A DNA stretch of 64,000 nucleotides from WVYX01 sp039586815 (GCA_039586815.1 JBDHJR010000002.1:112541-176540); one strand, 5' to 3'; numbered from the stretch's first letter, positions 49,700 through 58,827 are shown. The notes: a model not told the origin generated them from the letters alone. Made by a program: numbers and translations.

Positions 49700-50575
49700 T
49701 CAGAGGGTGAGCTGCATCCCTTCGGTGGCGGCTATCACCTCGAAGGCATGCCCCGTTTCCTCCGCCTCAGCTTGTGCCGCCTCGACCACGATGTCCATCG
49801 CCGCGTCGTCGTGCTCGGGGCGGTGGTGGAACAGCACGAGCTGCCCAACTCCGGCCTCTGCAGCCAAGGCCACCGCCTCGGCATAGGACGAGTGTCCCCA
49901 GCCGCGGTGCTGGTCGAGATCGTCGGGCGTGTACATGGCGTCGTGGATCAGCACGTCCACGCCCTTGAGGAACCGTACCAGCTCCCGGCGCCACTTGGGC
50001 CCGACATCATAATCTCCGCCCGAGCCTAGCTCGTTGTCGGTGACGTAGGCCATGCTGGCCCCGCCCCCGATGGGCTGCAGCCGATAGCCCAGCGTGTTGC
50101 CCGGGTGGCGCAGCCGGATCGCCTGCACCCCGAATCCGTCGATCTCGAAGGAGCCCGGCTCTACATGCTCCACGAACCACTCCGCGGCGACCCTGTCCAG
50201 CGGCACCGGAAACACCACCGGGTGCATCTGCTGCCGCAGGATGACGTCGAGATCGACGTCGCCCTGCTTGGACCCCCAGACGCGCACCTCGTTCCCGTCG
50301 TTGAAGAACGGTGCGAAGAACGGGATGCCCTGGATGTGGTCCCAGTGCGTGTGGCTCAGCAACAGGTCTATCTGCAGTGGCCCGTTGCCGCGCTCCACCA
50401 GCTGCTGCCCCAGGAGGCGGATGCCGGTGCCCGCGTCCAGGATGACGAGCCGGTCGGGCCCCTCGCCGCTCTGCTCCACGGCCACGCAGGGGGTGTTCCC
50501 CCCGTAGCGGGTCGTCAGCGCGCCGGGGGTCGGAATCGACCCACGCGCACCCCAGATCGTTATCGTGTAGGCCAT
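49700..50575 (-). CDS. Metallo-beta-lactamase-fold hydrolase
   Basis: This 291-residue metallo-hydrolase starts MAYTITIWGARGSIPTPG and has the zinc motif HTHWDHIQGIPFF (HxHxDH), a third ligand in RLRHPGNTLGYRL, Asp in VTDNELGSGG and HDAMYTPDDL, and a final His in VLFHHRPEHDD. The GARGSIPTPG start is found in a group of MBL proteins often paired with signal-transduction or cNMP proteins. Phosphodiesterase or RNA-processing activity is possible but unproven. It heads the minus-strand operon that leads into csgG-like, mlaE, the pseudo-ATPase, mlaD and the HD-GYP gene. Confidence 0.87.
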   Translation of the reverse strand: MAYTITIWGARGSIPTPGALTTRYGGNTPCVAVEQSGEGPDRLVILDAGTGIRLLGQQLVERGNGPLQIDLLLSHTHWDHIQGIPFFAPFFNDGNEVRVWGSKQGDVDLDVILRQQMHPVVFPVPLDRVAAEWFVEHVEPGSFEIDGFGVQAIRLRHPGNTLGYRLQPIGGGASMAYVTDNELGSGGDYDVGPKWRRELVRFLKGVDVLIHDAMYTPDDLDQHRGWGHSSYAEAVALAAEAGVGQLVLFHHRPEHDDAAMDIVVEAAQAEAEETGHAFEVIAATEGMQLTL

Positions 50576-50668
50576 CCGACCGGCTGGGTAGGCATCTCGG
50601 CGAACGTACCGGCGGCCGCGGTCTTCACACAAGCGGTGCAGTCACGCGTGATCCGTGACATGGCTCAC

Positions 50669-51367
50669 CTAGAGACCAGCCAGCTCCTCGAGGCCGGGGC
50701 GGTCGCGAATCGCGATGTCCTTGCGCGATACCTCGATGAGGCCCCGCTCGCCCAGATCGCGGATGGTGCGCGACACGGTCTCACGGCTCGATCCGATCAT
50801 CTGGGCCAGCATGTGGTGGGTGATCTTGCGCGGGATGTGCACTCCATCGTGCTCGTCGGCCAGCTCCACCAGCACCCGGGCCACACGGCCGTTCACGTCG
50901 AGCAGCACGAGGCCGCCGATCTTGTCGTCCGCGCGCCGCAAGCGCCGCGACAGCGCCTGTAGCAGCCCCAGGCCGATGCGTGGTGCGTCCTCCAGGCACT
51001 TGCGGAACTCGTCCCGCCGCAGCACCAGAAGATTGGAGTCCTCCGTGGCTATCACGTGCGCCGAGCGCGGCTGATCGTCGATCAGCGACATTTCCCCGAA
51101 GAAGTCTCCGGAGCGCAGGATCGACAGGATGACCTCGCGGCCGTCCTCACCGATCAGCACCACCTTCACCTCACCCGCCAGCACCACGTAGAGGGCGTCT
51201 CCGGGGTCGTCCTCGAACAGGATGACGCTGTTCTTGGGGTAGGTGCGCTCCCGCGCCACCTCGGTGATGCGGGTGACTTCCGCCTCGGATAGCTGCGTGA
51301 AGAGGGGGATTCTCTGGAGTCGCTGAGCCACCGACTCCGACGGGTCGTTCGATGGTTTGTCGCCCAT
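50669..51367 (-). CDS. Crp/Fnr-family transcription regulator
   Basis: This 232-residue regulator has a cyclic-nucleotide-binding-like domain (NSVILFEDDPGDALYVVLAGEVKVVLIGEDGREVILSIL, then GDFFGEMSLIDDQPRSAHVIA), a dimerisation helix (LGLLQALSRRLRRADDKI) and a C-terminal winged helix with recognition helix SSRETVSRTIRDLGERGLI. The RSA residues after DDQP resemble the cAMP phosphate-binding RSA of Crp, so nucleotide sensing is possible. Fnr cysteines are absent. It has a TTGACA-17-TAAGCT promoter just upstream and is divergent from rpmE. An upstream open frame to 51478 is discarded in favour of the ATG at 51367. Confidence 0.92.
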   Translation of the reverse strand: MGDKPSNDPSESVAQRLQRIPLFTQLSEAEVTRITEVARERTYPKNSVILFEDDPGDALYVVLAGEVKVVLIGEDGREVILSILRSGDFFGEMSLIDDQPRSAHVIATEDSNLLVLRRDEFRKCLEDAPRIGLGLLQALSRRLRRADDKIGGLVLLDVNGRVARVLVELADEHDGVHIPRKITHHMLAQMIGSSRETVSRTIRDLGERGLIEVSRKDIAIRDRPGLEELAGL

Positions 51368-51377
51368 AAACAGGCCT

Positions 51378-51406
51378 AGCTTACGCTGCGGCGGGAAGCC
51401 TGTCAA
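51378..51406 (-). promoter_or_regulatory. Promoter of the Crp/Fnr gene
   Basis: On the minus strand, TTGACA (complement of 51401-51406) and TAAGCT (complement of 51378-51383) are 17 bp apart. The start codon at 51367 is only 10 bases beyond the -10, giving a leader of about 3-5 nt. Confidence 0.65.
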
Positions 51407-51427
51407 TCGTGATTCGGGGGCTGCCGC

Positions 51428-51456
51428 TTGCCCCCAAGTCCGTGCCACGATTATAT
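51428..51456 (+). promoter_or_regulatory. Promoter of rpmE
   Basis: TTGCCC (51428-51433), 17 bp, TTATAT (51451-51456). Transcription would begin about 50 bases before the rpmE GTG at 51513 and could extend through prfA and prmC. Confidence 0.55.
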
Positions 51457-51512
51457 TTCCGCCTCTTCGGACCAGCATGTTGTACCGTTTTGTACGTCAG
51501 GGAGTGTATTTG

Positions 51513-51731
51513 GTGAAAGCGGACATCCATCCCACCTATCAGCGCGCGGTCGTGCAGTGCGCCTGCGGCAACACGTTCGAGACGCGCTCGACCGTGTCCA
51601 ACATCCACGTGGAAATCTGCGCACGCTGCCATCCGTTCTTCACCGGCAAGCAGAAGCTCGTGGACACGGCTGGCCGTGTGGAGCGTTTCCGCCAGCGCTA
51701 CTCCGGGACGGCCAAGAAGAGCGGAGCTTAG
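51513..51731 (+). CDS. rpmE: Ribosomal protein bL31, zinc-binding form
   Basis: This 72-residue protein starts at GTG with VKADIHPTYQRAVVQCACGNTFETRST. The zinc ligands are Cys16 and Cys18 (CAC) and Cys37 and Cys40 (EICARCHPFFTGKQK), the C+ form. GGGAG lies about 9 bases before the GTG, and homologues begin at exactly this MKADIHP position. The open frame upstream to 51357 is not conserved. It is followed 6 bases later by prfA. Confidence 0.93.
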   Translation: MKADIHPTYQRAVVQCACGNTFETRSTVSNIHVEICARCHPFFTGKQKLVDTAGRVERFRQRYSGTAKKSGA

Positions 51732-51737
51732 CTCGCC

Positions 51738-52796
51738 ATGGGAGCGCGGCTCGAGGCCGCGCTTGAACGCGCGGCCGAGATAGAACGAGAGCTTGCCGAC
51801 CCCGCCACCGCGCGCGATCCCGCAAAGCTGAAAGCGCTGGGCAGGGAGCACGCCCGGCTGGAGCCCATCCAGAAGGCTGCCGCGCGCCTGCGGAAGCTGC
51901 AGGACGAGCTGGACCAGGCCGATGAGCTGGCGTGCGATACCGACCCGGGGCTGGCGGAGCTGGCCCAGGCCGACGTGGATCGGCTGCGTCCCGAGGTCAC
52001 CGCGCTCGAAGCCCAGCTCCAGCAACTGCTGCTCCCCCCCGACCCTCTGGCGGACCGCGATACGATCGTCGAAATCCGCGCCGGCACGGGGGGCGACGAG
52101 GCGGCGCTGTTTGCGGCGGACCTGCTGCGCATGTACACGCGGTATGCAGAGCGGCGTGGCTGGCGGGTGGACATGGTGGGAGCCTCCGAGGGGAACGTGG
52201 GCGGAGTGAAGGAGGCCGTGTTCAAGGTCGCGGGGCAGAACGCGTACGGCCGCCTGCGCTATGAGTCGGGCGTCCATCGGGTGCAGCGGGTGCCCGCCAC
52301 CGAGGCCCAGGGACGCATCCACACCTCCGCCGCCACCGTCGCGGTGCTGCCCGAGGCGGAGGAGGTGGACGTGAAGATCGAGGAGAAGGACCTCAAGGTG
52401 GACGTCTTCCGCTCCTCGGGACCCGGTGGACAGAGCGTCAACACTACGGATAGCGCGGTGCGTATCACCCACGTGCCCACCGGTCTGGTGGTCCAGTGCC
52501 AGGACCAGAAGTCCCAGCTGCAGAACAAGATGCGGGCCATGGAGGTGCTGCGGGCCCGGCTGCTGGACCGTGTGGTCGCGGAGCAGGAGGCCGAGCGGTC
52601 GAGGGAGCGGCGGGCCATGGTCAGCACGGGCGACCGCTCGGCCAAGATCCGCACCTACAACTTCCCCCAGAGCCGGGTCACCGACCACCGCATCAACCTC
52701 ACCACCCACCGGCTGGACGCGGTGCTCGACGGCGAGCTGGACGAGATCATCGAGGCGCTGGGAGCGGCGTACCGCGACGAGCGCGCCGATTCCTGA
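51738..52796 (+). CDS. prfA: Peptide chain release factor 1
   Basis: This 352-residue RF1 recognises UAG/UAA. It has the peptidyl-tRNA hydrolysis loop SSGPGGQSVNTTDSAVRI with GGQ, the stop-codon recognition site in HRVQRVPATEAQGRIHTS (the PxT tripeptide of RF1), IRAGTGGDEAALFAADL and the C-terminal HRLDAVLDGELDEII. Its length is normal. The methyltransferase that modifies the GGQ glutamine follows 5 bases later. Confidence 0.95.
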   Translation: MGARLEAALERAAEIERELADPATARDPAKLKALGREHARLEPIQKAAARLRKLQDELDQADELACDTDPGLAELAQADVDRLRPEVTALEAQLQQLLLPPDPLADRDTIVEIRAGTGGDEAALFAADLLRMYTRYAERRGWRVDMVGASEGNVGGVKEAVFKVAGQNAYGRLRYESGVHRVQRVPATEAQGRIHTSAATVAVLPEAEEVDVKIEEKDLKVDVFRSSGPGGQSVNTTDSAVRITHVPTGLVVQCQDQKSQLQNKMRAMEVLRARLLDRVVAEQEAERSRERRAMVSTGDRSAKIRTYNFPQSRVTDHRINLTTHRLDAVLDGELDEIIEALGAAYRDERADS

Positions 52797-52801
52797 GTCC
52801 C

Positions 52802-53641
52802 ATGCCAACGGTAGGCGAAGAGCTGCGCGCAGCTGCGCAGCGGCTGGCCGAGGCGGGCTGTGAAGCCCCCCGCCGGGAGGCTGCCGGCCTGTGGGCCCGT
52901 CTCTCGGGTGAGACCGTGGGTGATGCATGGCTGCGGCAGGACGCCGAGACAGCCGAGCAGAGCCGCGCCCGCTACCGGGATGCCGTGGAGCGCCGGGCGC
53001 GGGGCGAGCCCGCAGCGTATGCCGCTGGGGTGGCGGGGTTCCGCTGGCTGGAGCTGTGGATCGATCCCCGGGTCTTGATCCCGCGGCCCGAGACCGAGGG
53101 ACTGGTGGAGCTGGTGCTGGCCCTGTCGGGCAGCGGAGCAGCACTGGACGTGGGCACGGGAAGCGGATGCATCGCCCTCAGCCTGGCCACCGAGGGTGCA
53201 TTCGACCGGGTCGTGGCCACCGACGCCTCGGCGGAGGCGCTGGAGCTGGCTCAGGCCAATGCCGGCCGCCTGGAGCTCTCGACCGCGGTGGAGTTCCGCC
53301 GCGGCGACCTGCTGGACCCGGTGGCCGGTGAGACCTTCGACGTGATAGTCTCCAACCCGCCCTACGTGACCGCGCAGGAATTCGCGGCTCTGGATGACGG
53401 GGTGCGGCTGTTCGAGCCGAGCGAGGCGTTGGTGAGCGGGGAGGGTGGTTTGGCGCATATCCGGCGCCTGCTGGAGGGGGCGGCACCGGCGCTGGTGCCG
53501 GGCGGCCTGCTCGCGCTGGAAGTAGATTCAACCCGGGCGGAGGCGACTCTCCGCCTTGCTCGCGAGGCCGGTTGGCGCGGGGCTCGCCTCGAGAGAGATC
53601 TATTCGGACGCCTGCGTTATCTGCTCGCCACCAAGGAGTGA
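52802..53641 (+). CDS. prmC: Release-factor glutamine N5-methyltransferase
   Basis: This 279-residue HemK/PrmC enzyme methylates the GGQ glutamine of RF1 and RF2. The N-terminal helical bundle ends near residue 75 (RRARGEPAAYAAGVAGF). The Rossmann domain has LIPRPETEGLVELVL, ALDVGTGSGCIALSLA and the active-site SNPPYVT (about residue 183). It lies directly behind its substrate gene prfA, the typical order. The ATG is 52802. Confidence 0.94.
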   Translation: MPTVGEELRAAAQRLAEAGCEAPRREAAGLWARLSGETVGDAWLRQDAETAEQSRARYRDAVERRARGEPAAYAAGVAGFRWLELWIDPRVLIPRPETEGLVELVLALSGSGAALDVGTGSGCIALSLATEGAFDRVVATDASAEALELAQANAGRLELSTAVEFRRGDLLDPVAGETFDVIVSNPPYVTAQEFAALDDGVRLFEPSEALVSGEGGLAHIRRLLEGAAPALVPGGLLALEVDSTRAEATLRLAREAGWRGARLERDLFGRLRYLLATKE

Positions 53642-53644
53642 CCT

Positions 53645-53998
53645 GTGATCGAAGAGAAGGCTCAGGAGCTGGGACGTCTGATCGGGCAGAGTGACGACTA
53701 CAAGGCGCTCAAGCGCGCCCGTGACGGCCTCGATGGCGTGCCGGAGCTGGACGCCAAGCTCGAGGAGCTACAGCAGGTCGCGGCGCGCATGGAGAAGGCG
53801 GTGGCGGAGGGTGCGGAGCCCGCGCAGGCCGATGGTGAGGCATACGAGCGCCTCCTGCGTGAGGTGCAGTCCGATAGCCGTTACCAGAGCATGGTTGCCG
53901 CCCAGGCCAACTTCGACAAGCTCATGCTGCGAGTGCAGGACCAGATCATGGAGGGCATCAGAAAAGGATCCGAGAGCTTGATCATCACCCTCGAGTGA
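53645..53998 (+). CDS. YlbF/YmcA-family protein (DUF964)
   Basis: This 117-residue helical protein starts at GTG 53645, 3 bases after prmC. It reads AQELGRLIGQSDDYKALKRARDGLDG, then a coiled region and FDKLMLRVQDQIMEGIRKGS, the three-helix pattern of the YlbF/YmcA family. In B. subtilis the family forms the Y-complex that steers RNase Y and so affects mRNA turnover. Whether it does so in a diderm without the other partners is unknown. Confidence 0.78.
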   Translation: MIEEKAQELGRLIGQSDDYKALKRARDGLDGVPELDAKLEELQQVAARMEKAVAEGAEPAQADGEAYERLLREVQSDSRYQSMVAAQANFDKLMLRVQDQIMEGIRKGSESLIITLE

Positions 53999-54011
53999 GG
54001 GAGAGATCGGC

Positions 54012-54635
54012 GTGGCACCGTTCTTCATAGTGGTGGAGGGGCCGGAGGGAGCGGGCAAGACTACGCTCGTAGCCGGGCTTGCCGCCCGGCTGCGAGAGGC
54101 AGGCCGCCAGGTGCTGGAGGTGCGTGAGCCCGGCGGCACCGACACGGCCGAAGCGGCCCGGGATCTGGTGCTGGATCCGGACCGGGCGTGGACTCCGGCT
54201 GCGGAGCTGTTTCTCATTCTGACGGCGCGGGCGGAGCTGGTGGAGCGGGTGATCCGGCCGCACCTGGATGACGGTAGCTGGGTCGTCATCAGCGACCGGT
54301 TCGATCTCTCCACCGTGGCGTATCAGGTGGCGGGACGGGGGCTCGAGCGGGAGGCAGTGCTGGCGGCCAACCGCCTGGCAACCGGAGGGCTGCGTCCCGA
54401 CGTTACCCTTGTATTGGACCTGGACCCGGCGGAGGGCCGCAGGCGCCAGCAGGCCGAGGGCAAGCGCCCCGACCGCATGGAGCGGGAGGAACCCGCCATG
54501 CACGACCGCGTGGGCCAGGCCTTCCGGGAAGCGGCTGGACCGGGCATCATCCATTTGGACGCGACGCTCGAGCCCCACGCCCTGGCAGATGTGGCCTGGA
54601 ACACGGTGCGGGAGCGACTCGCCGGAACAACGTAG
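54012..54635 (+). CDS. tmk: Thymidylate kinase
   Basis: This 207-residue kinase makes dTDP from dTMP and ATP. The P-loop is VVEGPEGAGKTTLVAGLAARL, the DR(Y/F/W) motif is SDRFDLSTVAYQVAGRGL, and REPGGTDTAEAARDLVL is the nucleotide-base region. The lid region is GRRRQQAEGKRPDRMEREE. The Phe in place of Tyr after SDR is common. The start is GTG 54012 with AGAGA upstream. It lies in the rpmE-prfA run. Confidence 0.93.
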   Translation: MAPFFIVVEGPEGAGKTTLVAGLAARLREAGRQVLEVREPGGTDTAEAARDLVLDPDRAWTPAAELFLILTARAELVERVIRPHLDDGSWVVISDRFDLSTVAYQVAGRGLEREAVLAANRLATGGLRPDVTLVLDLDPAEGRRRQQAEGKRPDRMEREEPAMHDRVGQAFREAAGPGIIHLDATLEPHALADVAWNTVRERLAGTT

Positions 54636-54693
54636 GGGGCGGCAGGGTTGGAGGACTCGGGAGTCTCGAGACGGTCATGACGGAGGTAACCGA

Positions 54694-56325
54694 ATGAAGG
54701 GTCAGCGGATACTGTTGCTCGCTCTGGTGGGGTTCATCTCGTTCCTATCGGGCGGATGGCTGCTGCAGCGGGGCACATCGCGGGCGGGCAACGTCTACCA
54801 GCAGGCGAGGCTGTTCGACGACGTCGTCGGTTACGTGGCCGACTACTACGTCGACTCCGTCGCCGTCGACGAGCTGTACGACATGGCCATCGACGGCCTG
54901 CTCGACAAGCTGGACGACCCCTACGCCCGGTTCCTGCGCCGCGAGGACTACGAGGAGCTCACCGAGAGCACGACGGGCAACTACGGAGGCCTGGGTATCC
55001 GCATCGACGTGCGCGACGGGTGGATCGTCATCATCGCACCGATTGCCGGCACACCCGCCGACGACGCCGGCCTCGAGACCGGCGACAAGATCATCGCAGT
55101 GGAAGGTGAATCCACCTTCGGGTGGAAGAGCGACCAGGCGGTGTCGGCCCTGAGGGGCAAGCCCGGCAGCGAAGTGGCGATCACCGTCGCACGCCCCGGA
55201 TTCCCCGAGCCGTTCGACGTCAGTGTCGAGCGCGCGCTGATCCACATCAACGCGATCCAGCTCTCCACCATCCTGGCCGACGATGTGGGCTACATCTCCC
55301 TGGTGTACTCCAGCATAAGCGAGACGCTGGCGCGGGAGTTGGAGCAGGAGGTCGTGCGGCTGCGCGAGGAGGGTGCCCGGTCGCTCATCCTCGACGTGCG
55401 GAACAACCCGGGCGGCTTGCTCGACGCCGGCGTGGACGTCACTGACCTGTTCCTCGACCGAGGTGAGTCGGTGGTCTCCACCAAGGGGCGCGCCCGTGGC
55501 ACGTCCGATTCCTACGAGGCGCGCGGGGAGCAGACCTGGCCCGAGATGCCCATGGTCGTTCTAGTGAACGGCGGTACGGCGAGTGCCTCCGAGATCATCG
55601 CCGGAGCGCTGCAGGACCACGACCGCGCGCTGATCGTGGGCACGCCGACGTTCGGCAAGGGGCTGGTGCAGACCGTGTTCCGGCTGGGCCGCACAGAGGC
55701 CCTGCGCCTCACGACGGCGCGGTGGTACACGCCTAGCGGCCGCACCATCCAGCGGTCCATGGACCGGCAGGGAATGGAGGCGCTGGCCATGGCGCAAGTC
55801 CGGGGCCAGGCCGACGACACGACGGCCGTGGACTCGGCGGAGGTGTATTACACCGACGCCGGTCGCGAGGTGATAGGCGGCGGCGGGATTCGGCCCGACC
55901 TGGTGGTGCCGATCGATACGCTGACGACCCCGGAGCAGGAGTTCCTGCGTACGCTCGGGTCGAAGCTGCCGGTGTGGCGTGACGTCATGACGACGCACGC
56001 GCTGGAGATCAAGGCGGCCGGAACCCTGACCGATCCCGGCTTCACGGTGAGCGAGCGGATGCGCGCCGAGTTGCTGAGCCGTCTGAGGGACCGGGAGGTC
56101 GAGGTGACGGATGCACAGTTCCGCGGAGCTCGCGACCTGATCGACCAGCAGTTCGCCTACGAGGTGCAGCGCTACGTGTTCGGGCGGGAGTCGGAGTCGC
56201 GGCGGCGTATCGCGGACGACCCTCAGGTGCAGAAGGCGCTCCGCCTGCTGCGCGAGGCGAACAGCCAGGTGGAGCTACTGACGCTTGCGGAGCGCGAGGG
56301 CACGGAGGTAAGCCGCACACCGTGA
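54694..56325 (+). CDS. C-terminal processing peptidase (S41, CtpA-like)
   Basis: This 543-residue S41 peptidase has an N-terminal membrane anchor (LLLALVGFISFLSGGWLL), a PDZ domain (about 95-180: GNYGGLGIRIDVRDGWIVI, PADDAGLETGDKIIAVEG) and the catalytic core. The catalytic dyad is Ser297 in GGTASASEI and Lys322 in TFGKGLVQ, 25 residues apart as in CtpA/D1P. A C-terminal helical extension (about 430-543) is longer than in many homologues. ACGGAGG lies before the ATG. It trims or degrades periplasmic proteins. Confidence 0.93.
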   Translation: MKGQRILLLALVGFISFLSGGWLLQRGTSRAGNVYQQARLFDDVVGYVADYYVDSVAVDELYDMAIDGLLDKLDDPYARFLRREDYEELTESTTGNYGGLGIRIDVRDGWIVIIAPIAGTPADDAGLETGDKIIAVEGESTFGWKSDQAVSALRGKPGSEVAITVARPGFPEPFDVSVERALIHINAIQLSTILADDVGYISLVYSSISETLARELEQEVVRLREEGARSLILDVRNNPGGLLDAGVDVTDLFLDRGESVVSTKGRARGTSDSYEARGEQTWPEMPMVVLVNGGTASASEIIAGALQDHDRALIVGTPTFGKGLVQTVFRLGRTEALRLTTARWYTPSGRTIQRSMDRQGMEALAMAQVRGQADDTTAVDSAEVYYTDAGREVIGGGGIRPDLVVPIDTLTTPEQEFLRTLGSKLPVWRDVMTTHALEIKAAGTLTDPGFTVSERMRAELLSRLRDREVEVTDAQFRGARDLIDQQFAYEVQRYVFGRESESRRRIADDPQVQKALRLLREANSQVELLTLAEREGTEVSRTP

Positions 56326-57152
56326 GCAACGTCGGGATCGTGGGGCCGGGTCGCGCAGGTGTCGCGCTCGGCCTCGCGCTGTCCCGGGCCGGTCATCGCG
56401 TCGTGTTGCACGGCCGGCATGCCAGAGAGCTTCCCCCACCACTCACAATCACGCTTGGCAAGACACCGCCCTGGCTGGGCGAGGTGGAGATCGTGCTGCT
56501 CGCGGTACCGGACGACGCGGTGGCACGCGTCGCCGCGTCCCTCGCGGCCACCGGTGCCGTGACCGAGAGCCACACGGTGCTGCACCTGTCCGGCGCGCTC
56601 GGCCTCGAGGCGCTGGAACCACTCGGCGCCAGCGGTGCCCGGCTCGGATCCCTGCACCCGTACCAGACGCTCGAGGCCACCTCCGAGGGCGCTGCGGGCC
56701 TGGAGGGCGCCGTGGCCGGCGTGGGTGGAACACCCGATGCGATGGTGGTTGCGTCCAAGATCGCGCGCTCTGTGGGAATGGTGCCGGTCGAGGTGCCCGA
56801 GGAGCGACGGGCCGTATACCATGCGGCCGCGGTGTTCGCGTCCAACTATCTGGTGACGCTCGCGGGCGTGGCCGAGGGACTCCTGGCGGACGTGGGCTTG
56901 AGCCCCGCGCAGGCGCGAGCGGCACTGGGACCGCTGATGTCGGAGGCGCTCAACAAGGCGCTCACCGGAGGGCCCGAGGCGGCGCTCACGGGACCGGTCG
57001 CCCGCGGCGACGCGGACACGATACGAATGCATCTGGGCGCGCTGCCGGCCGACGTGCGTGACCTGTATCGTGAGCTGGCGCGTGCGGCGCTGCGCCTGGC
57101 GGAGCTGCCGCCCGATCGGTGGGATGCTGTGGAGGAAGCGCTGGAGTCTTAG
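56322..57152 (+). CDS. DUF2520-type Rossmann protein
   Basis: This 276-residue protein has a nucleotide-binding N-terminus, VGIVGPGRAGVALGLALSRAGH, then VLLAVPDDAVARVAASLA and a helical C-terminal half with LHLSGALGLEALEPL, LGSLHPYQTL and AVYHAAAVFASNYLVTLAGVA. These blocks are typical of DUF2520 proteins, which resemble ketopantoate reductase or pyrroline-carboxylate reductase in fold but have no proven reaction. GTG in a GTGA overlap couples it to the peptidase. It is convergent with the barrel gene at 57154. Confidence 0.85.
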   Translation: MSNVGIVGPGRAGVALGLALSRAGHRVVLHGRHARELPPPLTITLGKTPPWLGEVEIVLLAVPDDAVARVAASLAATGAVTESHTVLHLSGALGLEALEPLGASGARLGSLHPYQTLEATSEGAAGLEGAVAGVGGTPDAMVVASKIARSVGMVPVEVPEERRAVYHAAAVFASNYLVTLAGVAEGLLADVGLSPAQARAALGPLMSEALNKALTGGPEAALTGPVARGDADTIRMHLGALPADVRDLYRELARAALRLAELPPDRWDAVEEALES

Positions 57153-57153
57153 C

Positions 57154-58827
57154 CTAGGGTCCTTCCTTCTTCACGATGGCTCCGGGGTCCTTCACCCACG
57201 GGAACACGATCGAGCCACCGAAGGTGAGCACGATGCGGCTCCCCACGTCCGATCCTTCCCCGAAGCGGTACCCGATGTCGATCCGACCGGTGCGCGCGGC
57301 TGTGCCGAGCGCTCCCCCCGGCCTCAGCCCGATGCCGACGTTCCCGCCGAAGCGCGCCTCCTGGTCGGGGTACCAGGCGCCCCCGTAGTCGAGGAACGCG
57401 GCGAAGCCCAGCGAAACCAGGTTGAATAACCCCTCGAGCGCGAACCAGCGGTGCTCGAGTGTGCCCCAGATGGAGCGGGTGCCCACGAAGGAGTGCGCCC
57501 CCCAGCTACGCGGCGGCGTGGTGAAGCCGAGGTCGAACTGCTCGCCAGGGGGTGGGTTCTCCATCACGCCGCCCTGGATGAACAGTGCGGTCGAGTGGCG
57601 GCGGAGGAACTTCACTCCCAGCGTCAACTCGGCGATGACCCGGCCCGAGTCGAGGCCGGCCGCGTTGAACAGCCCGTTGGCCTTGAGTGACGCAAGGAAG
57701 AAGCCGGTTCGGCCGCGACCGCCGACCGAGGCCTCGAGTTGCGGACCCAGCCCATCGCTCGGGTAACCCCACGCGTCGGGTGCCAGGTTGAGGCCCAGCT
57801 TGATGCGCGTGCTGACGTCGATGTCTTCGGTGACGAACCCATTGAAGTACCGCACCTCGGCGAAGCGGGTGCGCCGGTACTCGACCCAGAAACCGACGAT
57901 GCCGTACAGGCTGTCCGGCACGCTCATGCCGGTGTCCTGCATGAGCACGTACTTGTCCTGGCGGATCTCGCCCAGTGCGCCGAGACGGACGTATCGGTTC
58001 GGCTGAGCCACCGATGCGAAGCCGCCCCACCCCCGGTTTATGAATGCATCGCGACGGTACTGCGTGGTGTCGGTGCCGGAGCTGTCGACCCGGTACTGCA
58101 GCACACGTCCGCCGGCGGCGTCGCCGTGGTAGTCGAGCGAGACCCGGTCCACGTCGGAGTAGAATGGATCACCGACGCGCCACCACCCGTTGGTGCCGTC
58201 GTTCCACAGGCTCACCACACCCTTGGCGCGCACCTGGCTGCCCGCGATGCGGCGGAAGTTGGCAGCCAGCTCCGGGCCGTGCCGGTCCACATCCTTCACG
58301 TACGCGATGCTCGCCAGATTGCCAGTCCCCAGCAGGTTCGCCTCGGTGAGGCCCAACCGGCCGGTCCACGTCCCGTCGGTGGCCACGCTGAACTTGAGGT
58401 TCGGCTTGGTGGTCCAGCCGTCCTGGGTGTCCACGATCACCGCGAACTTGCCATCGATCGTCGCCGTGTCGAGCTGCACCGACTTGAAGATCTCGCGCCT
58501 GCGCAGGTTGCGCTCCGACTCCTCCATTGCCGCTGCGTCGAAGGGGTCGCCCACGTGCAGCAGCAATTCGCCGAGGATTACCTGGGGTCTGGTCTCGATG
58601 TGCAGCGAGTTCATCACGCGGAACACGCCCTTTCCCTCGGCCTCCTCCGGCGTGAAGGGGTCCTCGGTGATGATCACGATCGTGTCGATGGTGGGTGGGG
58701 TGGGGGTAGGCTCTTGTGCGCTCAGGGGCGCAGCCGAGCCGGATAATGCGAAAGCGCCGCTGCCGACGGCCAGCAGGACACATCGGATCAGCCGCGCGCG
58801 CGAGGCCTTCAGCTCAGAACGACACAT
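57154..58827 (-). CDS. Omp85-like outer-membrane beta-barrel protein with N-terminal POTRA-like domain
   Basis: This 557-residue outer-membrane protein has a signal peptide ending PLSAQ (about residue 42). A POTRA-like region (about 55-135: DTIVIITEDPFTPEEAEGKG, RPQVILGELLLHVGDPFDAAAMEESERNLR, RREIFKSVQL) leads into a C-terminal barrel (about 150-557) with strands such as GRLGLTEANLLGTGNLASIAY and a final strand IVLTFGGSIVFPW. It resembles BamA/ShlB-type insertases with one or two POTRA domains. The ATG at 58827 lies within the end of the upstream gene (14-base overlap) and gives a good signal peptide. The final strand is followed by KDPGAIVKKEGP, so the C-terminus is not the standard Phe. 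Confidence 0.75.
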   Translation of the reverse strand: MCRSELKASRARLIRCVLLAVGSGAFALSGSAAPLSAQEPTPTPPTIDTIVIITEDPFTPEEAEGKGVFRVMNSLHIETRPQVILGELLLHVGDPFDAAAMEESERNLRRREIFKSVQLDTATIDGKFAVIVDTQDGWTTKPNLKFSVATDGTWTGRLGLTEANLLGTGNLASIAYVKDVDRHGPELAANFRRIAGSQVRAKGVVSLWNDGTNGWWRVGDPFYSDVDRVSLDYHGDAAGGRVLQYRVDSSGTDTTQYRRDAFINRGWGGFASVAQPNRYVRLGALGEIRQDKYVLMQDTGMSVPDSLYGIVGFWVEYRRTRFAEVRYFNGFVTEDIDVSTRIKLGLNLAPDAWGYPSDGLGPQLEASVGGRGRTGFFLASLKANGLFNAAGLDSGRVIAELTLGVKFLRRHSTALFIQGGVMENPPPGEQFDLGFTTPPRSWGAHSFVGTRSIWGTLEHRWFALEGLFNLVSLGFAAFLDYGGAWYPDQEARFGGNVGIGLRPGGALGTAARTGRIDIGYRFGEGSDVGSRIVLTFGGSIVFPWVKDPGAIVKKEGP

